Assembly (NCBI GenBank): GCA_022712835.1
Contig: JAFLJU010000628.1
Location: forward strand, 1-10,195
Direction: 5' to 3'
Length of the DNA: 10,195 nt
Source of the DNA: Desulfobacteraceae bacterium
GTDB lineage: Bacteria; Desulfobacterota; Desulfobacteria; Desulfobacterales; Desulfobacteraceae
The translations under genes and the position numbers were made by a program. Shown piece after piece: positions 1 to 5,383 of the stretch; position 1 is the first letter of the stretch, and every line of letters starts with the position of its first letter. Under the pieces are notes generated by a model. The model was not told the origin of the DNA, made no database searches, and worked only from the letters and a program-made list of their open reading frames with translations.

Positions 1-50
1 GCCAGGGTTTTCCAGTTCTTTGCCGCAATATTGGTATGAACAAATTTCAT
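1..50 (-). CDS. VOC (glyoxalase-fold) family protein, N-terminal fragment
   Basis: Only the first 16 codons lie in the window; the gene continues past the left edge. The start is an ATG (complement of 48-50) with a GGAG ribosome site at complement 60-63, nine bases upstream. The visible peptide, MKFVHTNIAAKNWKTL, resembles the first beta strand of vicinal-oxygen-chelate proteins. Those typically open with a metal-binding His (here H5) followed by a strand and a helix beginning around W13-L16. VOC members include glyoxalase I, dioxygenases and resistance proteins, so no reaction can be assigned. It lies 53 bases downstream of the metallo-hydrolase gene on the same strand with no terminator between them, so the two are probably co-transcribed. 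The family call rests on very little sequence. Confidence 0.55.
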   Translation of the reverse strand, partial: MKFVHTNIAAKNWKTL

Positions 51-103
51 GGATATTCACTCCTTGTCTGTCTGATACCGGTCAGAACACCCGTCCTGTC
101 CGG

Positions 104-856
104 CTAAAATGTTAATGTTTCCCCATCCTCTGGAATCAGAAGATTACCTGCACTTATTCCCATTTTTTCTGCCATCTCCCGCAACTCCTTCCGGTTCACC
201 GTTGCATGGTCCAGAGCTTCCATGTGGGTGGCAATGACAATGGCCTGGGGTGCCAACCGGCACACCTCAATGGTCATCTTGGCATCCATGACAATGGGCC
301 CGCTGTCATCCAGAACAGCCCCACAGGAATGGGTCAAAATAACATCGGGTTTCAGATTTTTTATCAGGGTTTTGATTTCATCATTTAACACCGTGTCCCC
401 GGCCCAATAGACCAGGGGTTCATTGGCAGCTTTCAGCACAAATCCAGACACCTTTCCTAAAATTTCCTCCCATTTTTGATTGCTGGCATGGCGCCCCGGA
501 GTGCGTGTGATCGTTATGCCCTCCCATTCGACAGAACCGTCAATGGGGGTTACACTGGAAAACCCGGACTCCCGGATGGCATCTTCATGACCGGGCCGGC
601 AAAACAAAGAAATATTTTTCGGCAACATTTTTTTTACCCCGGCATCAAAATGGTCCTGGTGAAGATGGGACACCAGCACCATGTCAATCCCGCTAATAAC
701 CTCATGGGCCGGCATGGGCAGTTCCACCACAGGATTTCTCTGTTTACCGGCAAAGGATTCTATCCCATGTTTTGGAAGAAGAACCGGATCGGTTAAAATA
801 ATTTTACCGGCATAGGATATTTTCAAGGTTGCGTTTCTGATCTGTTGGATTTTCAT
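104..856 (-). CDS. UlaG-like metallo-beta-lactamase-fold hydrolase
   Basis: A 250-residue cytoplasmic protein with the MBL-fold metal site intact: HLHQDH at residues 64-69 (H64, H66, D68, H69), H123 in a TPGRHA segment, the bridging Asp in AGDT (D154), and the last His in ATHMEA (H211). The start MKIQQIRNATLKISY and the short DPVL segment at residues 23-26 match the UlaG/UPF0173-like branch, whose members include ascorbate-6-phosphate lactonase and many uncharacterised hydrolases. It lacks the extra C-terminal domains of RNase J or flavodiiron proteins. The substrate is unknown. The start is supported by AAAAGGAG just upstream (GGAG at complement 863-866). It leads an apparent two-gene unit with the VOC-fold gene and is transcribed divergently from the GntR-type regulator. 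That regulator could therefore act on it, but nothing shows this directly. Confidence 0.85.
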   Translation of the reverse strand: MKIQQIRNATLKISYAGKIILTDPVLLPKHGIESFAGKQRNPVVELPMPAHEVISGIDMVLVSHLHQDHFDAGVKKMLPKNISLFCRPGHEDAIRESGFSSVTPIDGSVEWEGITITRTPGRHASNQKWEEILGKVSGFVLKAANEPLVYWAGDTVLNDEIKTLIKNLKPDVILTHSCGAVLDDSGPIVMDAKMTIEVCRLAPQAIVIATHMEALDHATVNRKELREMAEKMGISAGNLLIPEDGETLTF

Positions 857-1047
857 GTTAGACTCCTTTTAAAGGGGGGAAAATAAATTTAATGGAATAG
901 ACTCCCAAGGTGATACAGACAAATTTGTTCTTCATTCCATGGTTTCCCTATATTTTATTAAAATTCTCAGACCGGTTCATTTCCCATTGAATTATCAAAA
1001 AAAAGCCATTGTTGTCCATGAACAATATCCGAACCTATCAAATGAAT

Positions 1048-1075
1048 TTGTCAGAATGTCTTGACAACTTGACAA
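1048..1075. promoter_or_regulatory. Candidate operator: TTGTCA/TGACAA repeats
   Basis: TTGTCA at 1048-1053 is an exact inverted partner of TGACAA at 1062-1067, and a second TGACAA follows at 1070-1075. A tighter dyad, TGTC-TT-GACA, sits inside at 1057-1066. The repeats overlap the -35 elements of both candidate promoters for the GntR-type gene, which is where a self-repressing regulator would bind. GntR-family operators commonly have GT...AC symmetry, and these fit loosely. Binding by the neighbouring regulator is inference. Confidence 0.4.
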
Positions 1076-1097
1076 TCTTGCCGTATCTTCCCATAAA
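1061..1097 (+). promoter_or_regulatory. Overlapping sigma-70 promoters for the gntR-trpBA unit
   Basis: Two consensus TTGACA hexamers lie eight bases apart (1061-1066 and 1069-1074). The downstream one is followed after 17 bases by CATAAA (1092-1097, 4 of 6 matches to TATAAT). The upstream one is followed after 17 bases by TATCTT (1084-1089, also 4 of 6). Transcription would begin near 1095-1104, leaving a leader of roughly 40 bases before the regulator's start codon. The perfect -35 boxes make this the best promoter in the window. Confidence 0.6.
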
Positions 1098-1141
1098 ATG
1101 ACAATGGTTACAATGCAGACAAACAACCCAGGAAAAAGGCA

Positions 1142-1870
1142 ATGATGCTCAATCCAAACTCCCCCATTCCCTTGTACCACCAGCTGGCAGACATTCTGTT
1201 GGATCGGATCCGTTCCGGAAAATACACCCCCGGCCAGATGATCCCTTCTGAAACCGAATTTGCCAAGCTTTTCAGCATAGGCCGCCCCACGGTCCGCCAG
1301 GCCATGGACACCCTGGTACAAAAAGGACTGATCCAGCGCAAAAGAGGGTCCGGCACCTTTGTAAAACACCCCGCCCCCCGGGTGGACCTGTTTTCCCTGG
1401 CCAGCACTTCCCAGGCGTTTTTAACCAAGGGAATTCCCATTGAGACAAAGATCATTACCCCCATGGCCCCAAAGAAAACGACCCAGGACCCGGAAAATCC
1501 CTTTAACGACAGAACCGCCTTTTTCCTGTCCCGTCTGACCCTGACCCAGGAAAATCCGGTGCTGCTGGAAGATATCTACCTGGACCCGGAACTTTTTATG
1601 GGAATCGATCGAATTGATCTTGCGAATAAATCCCTGGCCCAGGTGGTATCAGATCACTATTTCCTTACCCCGGAAAACGCAACCCAGCAGTTCAGGGTAG
1701 AAGCCCTGGATTCTGAACGGTCAAAGTGGCTGAAACTTTCACCATCAGAGCCGGTTCTTACGGTGAGAAGAACCTTAAATTTTCCCCAGGCACCCAATGG
1801 CATTTTTTCCATTCTTTATTGCCGGACCGATGTGTTTGAATTTTCCCAGACCATCCACCAGACCATATAG
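1142..1870 (+). CDS. GntR-family (HutC/UTRA-type) transcriptional regulator
   Basis: A 242-residue DNA-binding regulator. Residues 8-74 form the GntR winged helix: PLYHQLADIL, PSETEFAKLFSIGRPTVRQA with recognition helix around 45-58, then the wing KRGSGTFV at 67-74. Residues about 95-235 form a UTRA-like effector domain, including the typical LLEDIYLDPELF segment and a C-terminal strand set. That architecture is the HutC subfamily, which usually binds a small metabolite and releases DNA. ATG codons at 1142 and 1145 are in frame; AGGA at 1130-1133 fits either. It lies 54 bases upstream of trpB on the same strand, with no hairpin-plus-T terminator between them, so co-transcription is likely. 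The repeats upstream suggest autoregulation. The ligand is unknown; tryptophan, indole or an aromatic precursor would be logical but unproven. Confidence 0.9.
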   Translation: MMLNPNSPIPLYHQLADILLDRIRSGKYTPGQMIPSETEFAKLFSIGRPTVRQAMDTLVQKGLIQRKRGSGTFVKHPAPRVDLFSLASTSQAFLTKGIPIETKIITPMAPKKTTQDPENPFNDRTAFFLSRLTLTQENPVLLEDIYLDPELFMGIDRIDLANKSLAQVVSDHYFLTPENATQQFRVEALDSERSKWLKLSPSEPVLTVRRTLNFPQAPNGIFSILYCRTDVFEFSQTIHQTI

Positions 1871-1910
1871 GGGATAGCCTGAACCCTTTACCCTTTTTTT
1901 ACATCCCATG

Positions 1911-1915
1911 AGGAG
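1911..1915 (+). promoter_or_regulatory. Ribosome binding site of trpB
   Basis: AGGAG ends nine bases before the ATG at 1925. It fixes the trpB start and shows that trpB has its own translation signal rather than depending on coupling to the upstream regulator. Confidence 0.7.
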
Positions 1916-1924
1916 TATGAACCC

Positions 1925-3151
1925 ATGAAAAATAGAGGATATTACGGCGACTTTGGCGGGGCCTTCCTGCCCGAAATCCTGGTGGCCACCTTTGATGAAC
2001 TAGAAGATAAGTTCGAAGAAATAAAACAGGACCCAAACTTCTGGAAGACTTATGTTGAGTTGATGTCAACCTATTCCTGTAGGCCCACCCCCCTGACCTT
2101 TGCCCAGAATCTCACAAACCATTTCGGAGGGGCAAAGATCTACATCAAACGCGAAGACCTGAACCACACCGGCGCCCACAAGGCCAACAACGTCATGGGC
2201 CAGGGACTTTTGGTAAAGCGTATGGGCAAAACCCGGGTCATTGCCGAAACCGGGGCCGGCCAGCACGGCGTGGCCTGTGCCACCATGGCGGCCAAGTTCG
2301 GATTTGATTGCACTATTTACATGGGAGAGGTGGATGTGATCCGCCAGCGGCCCAATGTTTTCTGGATGGAACAATTGGGTGCCACCGTGGTGCCGGTGAC
2401 CGACGGGACCCGAATACTCAAGGATGCTATTAACGAAGCCTTCAGGGACTGGGTCACCCACATGGACACCACCCACTATGTACTGGGAACCGCCTGCGGG
2501 CCTCATCCCTTTCCGGAAATGGTCACCTATTTCCAATCCATCATCGGGTTAGAGGCCAGAAAACAAATTATAGAGATTGAAGGACGACTGCCCAAACGAG
2601 TCTATGCCTGTGTGGGCGGCGGCTCCAATGCCATGGGGCTTTTTTCCGGGTTTTTAAACGATCCGGTGGAATTGGTGGGAGTGGAAGCCGGAGGCAAGGG
2701 ACTTTCCAGCGGTTTCCATGCCTCCCGCCTCAAGGCCGATGATGCCAGCCCCGGCATTGCCCAGGGGTATAAAACCTATTTTCTCCAGGATAATGACGGC
2801 CAGATGAAAGAAACCCATTCCATTTCCGCAGGACTGGATTACGTGGGAGTCTCCCCCATCCTCGCCGACATGCATGACAAAGGGTTGGCCCGGTTTGAGT
2901 CAGCCACCGATGACGAGGTCATTGCCGCCCTGAGGCTCACCATGCGAAAAGAAGGGATCATTCCGGCCCTGGAATCTTCCCATGCCTTTGCCCACGCCTT
3001 TAAGGAGGCGCCGCAAATGGCAAAAGAGGACATCATTATCATCAACCAGTCCGGCCGGGGGGACAAAGACATTTTTACGGTGGCCGATGCATTTGATGAT
3101 CCCAAATGGAAAGAATTCATAATCACAAAGGCAGAACAATACCATGCTTGA
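1925..3151 (+). CDS. trpB: Tryptophan synthase beta subunit (divergent TrpB)
   Basis: A 408-residue PLP enzyme that joins indole and L-serine to make tryptophan, normally in an alpha2-beta2 complex with TrpA. The PLP lysine is K86 in KREDLNHTGAHKANN, the catalytic Glu is E108 in AETGAGQHGVA, the phosphate loop GGGSNAMG is at 231-238, and SGRGDKD holds the Ser (S376) near the PLP ring nitrogen. The HTGAHK lysine motif and the length place it with TrpB1 rather than the longer TrpB2 class. Several usually well-kept blocks differ from textbook TrpB: it starts NRGYYGDFGGAFLPE, has EVDVIRQRPNVFWMEQ where EVDIERQALNVFRM is common, and ends with an acidic/Lys-rich tail. All key residues are present, so it should be active. 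It overlaps trpA by 8 bases, and no trpEGDCF genes are nearby. Confidence 0.95.
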   Translation: MKNRGYYGDFGGAFLPEILVATFDELEDKFEEIKQDPNFWKTYVELMSTYSCRPTPLTFAQNLTNHFGGAKIYIKREDLNHTGAHKANNVMGQGLLVKRMGKTRVIAETGAGQHGVACATMAAKFGFDCTIYMGEVDVIRQRPNVFWMEQLGATVVPVTDGTRILKDAINEAFRDWVTHMDTTHYVLGTACGPHPFPEMVTYFQSIIGLEARKQIIEIEGRLPKRVYACVGGGSNAMGLFSGFLNDPVELVGVEAGGKGLSSGFHASRLKADDASPGIAQGYKTYFLQDNDGQMKETHSISAGLDYVGVSPILADMHDKGLARFESATDDEVIAALRLTMRKEGIIPALESSHAFAHAFKEAPQMAKEDIIIINQSGRGDKDIFTVADAFDDPKWKEFIITKAEQYHA

Positions 3152-3905
3152 ATCCTATATCAACCAACAGCTGCAAACCAAAGAAATTTTGTTGATGACC
3201 CATATTGTCATGGGGTATCCCGATTTTGACACCTCCTACGAGATTGTCCGACAGATGGTGGAAGCCGGCGTGGACCTGATGGAACTCCAGATCCCTTTTT
3301 CCGAGCCCATGGCCGACGGGCCGGTGATCCTTCGTGCCAATCAACTCGCCATTGAAGGAGGCTCCACGGTGCAACGCTGTTTTGACTTTGCAAAGCGTGT
3401 GGCCCAGGACTTTTCCATCCCCTTTTTGTTCATGAGCTATGCCAATATTCTCTACAAATACGGCATGGAACCCTTTTCAGACCAGATGGCCACCCTCAAT
3501 TTAAAGGGAGCCATTGTGCCGGACCTGCCGCCGGAAGAGGGACAAGATTACATGGCAGCCATGGCCAAGAACAACCTGGCCCCCATCTATATTTTTTCCC
3601 CGGAAACTTCCGAAAAAAGGATGGGATATATTGCAACCTTTGCCAAAGGATTTATCTATTGCCTGGCCAGAAAAGGGGTGACGGGAAAAAACACCTCTTT
3701 TTCAACCGACATCGCCGATTATCTTAAAAAGTGCAGAAAGGCCACAAACCTGCCCCTGGCCGTGGGATTCGGCGTCAAAGACAAGGCCGACATCGATTTT
3801 CTAAGGGGCAAGGCCAACATTGCCGTCATCGGTTCCCAGACCATCCGGGTGGTGGAGGAAAAAGGGGCCACCGCCACGGGAGATTTTATTCACAGCCTTT
3901 TATAG
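3144..3905 (+). CDS. trpA: Tryptophan synthase alpha subunit (divergent TrpA)
   Basis: A 253-residue TIM-barrel enzyme that cleaves indole-3-glycerol phosphate to indole and glyceraldehyde-3-phosphate and feeds indole to TrpB. The catalytic pair is kept: E47 in MELQIPFSEP and D58 in MADGP, 11 residues apart as in Salmonella TrpA (E49/D60). The RKGVTG loop (176-181) and phosphate-binding segments AVGFGVKD (206-213) and VIGSQTI (228-234) are also present. Oddities are THIVMGYPD near the N-terminus, where FITAGDP is usual, and SEP in place of the almost universal SDP. The start ATG lies inside the end of trpB and only a weak, distant AAAGG (3127-3131) precedes it, so translation is probably coupled to trpB. 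Its 3' end overlaps the convergent gene at 3890-4234 by 16 bases. Confidence 0.93.
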   Translation: MLESYINQQLQTKEILLMTHIVMGYPDFDTSYEIVRQMVEAGVDLMELQIPFSEPMADGPVILRANQLAIEGGSTVQRCFDFAKRVAQDFSIPFLFMSYANILYKYGMEPFSDQMATLNLKGAIVPDLPPEEGQDYMAAMAKNNLAPIYIFSPETSEKRMGYIATFAKGFIYCLARKGVTGKNTSFSTDIADYLKKCRKATNLPLAVGFGVKDKADIDFLRGKANIAVIGSQTIRVVEEKGATATGDFIHSLL

Positions 3906-4234
3906 GAAAGAATGGTATCCACGATAAACGGGGTGCACCGAACCGCCACCGATCGCTTTTTAACCCAGATCCGTGCCATGGCAATGGCATCCCCTTCCAG
4001 GTTGGTCATACTGGCCAGTTCCTCGGCAAATCCAATGTCTTCAATTCTGAACTCGTAATAAAAGGTATTGGTTGTAAAGGGATCTGCAATTAAAATAATT
4101 TTATCCTTTTCAAGCGGGTGTTTTTTGGGGGAACCTGAAAAAGGAATATGGGTGTTCCGGTCCATGTGTTTGGGTTTCTCATAGGCCTGGATCTCAAATT
4201 TTTCTCTTCCATCCACTAAAGATGTAACTGCCAT
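3890..4234 (-). CDS. Small conserved protein of unproven function
   Basis: A 114-residue soluble protein with no signal peptide or membrane segment. It starts at an ATG preceded by a strong AAGGAGG, which argues that it is a real gene. Notable segments are REKFEIQAYEKPKHMDRNTH (10-29), PFSGSPKKHP (31-40), ADPFTTNTFYYEF (50-62), LASMTNLEGD (73-82) and ARIWVKKRSVAVRCTPFIV (86-104). From memory, close relatives occur across sulfate-reducing and related Desulfobacterota, and some carry the label inorganic pyrophosphatase Ppa. I see none of the class I pyrophosphatase signature (the Asp-rich DxDPxD core) and the protein is far shorter, so I do not adopt that function. It is convergent with trpA and faces away from the cytochrome gene. 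An AT-rich stretch with TAATAT/TATATA runs upstream of its start, but no clear promoter can be fixed. Confidence 0.85.
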   Translation of the reverse strand: MAVTSLVDGREKFEIQAYEKPKHMDRNTHIPFSGSPKKHPLEKDKIILIADPFTTNTFYYEFRIEDIGFAEELASMTNLEGDAIAMARIWVKKRSVAVRCTPFIVDTILSYKRL

Positions 4235-4488
4235 GGGTTTCCTCCTTTTCTTAAAAAAGAATCACCAAAATATATATCCATATTACCACAAATATAAGCA
4301 AAAACAATGGTTCGGTCCTCGGATAAAGACACCGACAACCCATGAATGCCCATAACTTTTTAAAAAAATAAAATATTCCTTATTGATTTTGTTGAAAACA
4401 CCTATTATAGATCTCTGAAAGTATAATTTTTTATTTCCATAAATCTGGGCATGAATGAATGTTCAATCCGTTACACAGGAGAAATAAG
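4235..4488. promoter_or_regulatory. AT-rich divergent region between the small conserved gene and the cytochrome
   Basis: A 254-base non-coding region. On the plus strand it holds a perfect -10 hexamer TATAAT (4422-4427) without a good -35, and an alternative pair TTGATT (4383-4388) with TATAGA (4406-4411) at 17-base spacing. Either could drive the cytochrome gene. On the minus strand it serves the small conserved gene. I see no RNA gene, riboswitch-like fold or further open frame. Confidence 0.35.
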
Positions 4489-5325
4489 ATGAGGCGATAC
4501 TTGATTTTTGCATTTTCCCTTTCAATCCTTTTCATGACCGGCAACTCCCTGATTTTTGCAAAGCTAAATCCAGACATGCTTCATGTGCCGACAGGAGACA
4601 TGGTTCTCACCGCGCCCTCCCATTCACAAACAACGATGTCGCCGGTTGCCTTTCCCCACTCACTCCACTTTGAGTTTTCCTGCAAAAGCTGCCACCACGA
4701 ATGGGATCAGGTAAGCCCGGTGGAAGGATGTGCATCCTCTGGTTGCCATGAAAAATTATGGGCCTCGCCTCCGGGCACAACCCCCCTGGACCAAAAACGG
4801 ATAAAATCCCTAACCGGTGCCTATCACAACGTCTGCCGGGAATGTCATCGCATCCAATTAAAGGAACAAAAGGCCACAGGCCCTGTCACCTGTGAGGAAT
4901 GCCACCCGGCAAAACACGTGGCCGTAAAAAAATCCCTTGAATCCCTTGAGATCCCCCTTGGCACATTGACCATCGCCCCCCCGGAAGGCGCCGAGTCCAA
5001 AAGGCCACCGGTTGAATTTCCCCATGGCGGACATTTCGACTATTCCTGCCAGACCTGCCATCATGAATGGGATGGAGAGAGCCCTGTTCAAAGCTGTTCC
5101 GTATCCGACTGCCACGATCAATTGGAGGCAGATGAAAGTACCAAAAATATCAATGCCCCGGAAAACAGTTTATACTTTCTGGCAGCCTACCATAAGGCCT
5201 GTATCCAATGCCATCGCGACCTTGTCAAACAAAGAGACCGTCTTGAAAAATCCGGAATCACGGATGAAAATCTGCTGCCGGATTTTGGACCCCTCGCCTG
5301 CAACGAGTGTCATTCCGAAAATTAA
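4489..5325 (+). CDS. Periplasmic octaheme cytochrome with two tandem c3-like tetraheme modules
   Basis: A 278-residue exported protein with a signal peptide (RR, then a hydrophobic stretch, likely cut after IFA at 22-24). It has eight c-type heme sites: CKSCH 65-69, CASSGCH 81-87, CRECH 116-120, CEECH 135-139, CQTCH 187-191, CSVSDCH 203-209, CIQCH 238-242 and CNECH 271-275. Sites 1-4 and 5-8 repeat the order CX2CHH, CX4CH, CX2CH, CX2CH, and the modules align closely: FPHxxHFxxSCxxCHHEWD occurs at 55-73 and 177-195. The extra His residues (H57/H60, H179/H182) are the likely distal ligands of bis-His class III cytochromes. It should carry electrons in the periplasm, for example between hydrogenase or formate dehydrogenase and a membrane complex. 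No partner gene is adjacent, so the pathway is unknown. The start is set by AGGAGA at 4477-4482; an in-frame ATG at 4459 lies ahead of that site and is rejected. Confidence 0.92.
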   Translation: MRRYLIFAFSLSILFMTGNSLIFAKLNPDMLHVPTGDMVLTAPSHSQTTMSPVAFPHSLHFEFSCKSCHHEWDQVSPVEGCASSGCHEKLWASPPGTTPLDQKRIKSLTGAYHNVCRECHRIQLKEQKATGPVTCEECHPAKHVAVKKSLESLEIPLGTLTIAPPEGAESKRPPVEFPHGGHFDYSCQTCHHEWDGESPVQSCSVSDCHDQLEADESTKNINAPENSLYFLAAYHKACIQCHRDLVKQRDRLEKSGITDENLLPDFGPLACNECHSEN

Positions 5326-5337
5326 ATTTGACTGACG

Positions 5338-5383
5338 GGAAACAGCCGGTTCCACTGAGAGCCCGGCTGTTTCCTGTTTTTTT
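5338..5383 (+). terminator. Rho-independent terminator of the cytochrome gene
   Basis: A perfect 12-base stem (GGAAACAGCCGG at 5338-5349 with CCGGCTGTTTCC at 5363-5374), a 13-base loop, then TG and seven Ts (5377-5383). It begins 12 bases past the cytochrome stop codon. The T run overlaps the nhaA stop codon on the other strand. Read from the minus strand, the same stem is followed by a weaker T-rich stretch, so it may also slow transcription leaving nhaA. Confidence 0.9.

Larger units (their letters stand above)
857..1141. promoter_or_regulatory. Divergent control region between the MBL hydrolase and GntR genes
   Basis: A 285-base non-coding stretch, AT-rich on the hydrolase side. It holds a 10-base perfect palindrome ACAAATTTGT (919-928), an ATTGTT-N7-AACAAT inverted repeat (1008-1013 and 1021-1026), and the TTGTCA/TGACAA cluster and promoters of the regulator listed separately. 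No confident promoter for the hydrolase was found. The best weak candidate on the minus strand is TTGTCT (complement 917-922) with TATTCC 17 bases downstream. I see no small gene or RNA here. Confidence 0.6.

Noticed and set aside
995..1464. Minus-strand open frames opposite the GntR-type gene
   Set aside because: They overlap a well-supported regulator and its promoter, lack ribosome sites, and show no recognisable domain.
1861..1924. A trp leader peptide or attenuator between gntR and trpB
   Set aside because: The 54-base gap has no Trp-codon-rich short frame and no alternative hairpins. The T-rich stretch near 1894-1900 has no stem before it.
2066..2536. A 156-codon open frame on the minus strand inside trpB
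   Set aside because: It lies wholly antisense to an intact trpB, has no ribosome site, and its product (Gly/His-rich, low complexity) resembles no family. It is a by-product of trpB codon use.
1925..3151. TrpB2-type, TrpA-independent beta subunit
   Set aside because: The HTGAHK lysine motif, the length and the directly coupled trpA all fit TrpB1.
4459..4488. An upstream ATG extending the cytochrome by ten residues
   Set aside because: The good ribosome site AGGAGA (4477-4482) lies downstream of it and points to the ATG at 4489. The extension would also place charged residues before the signal peptide.
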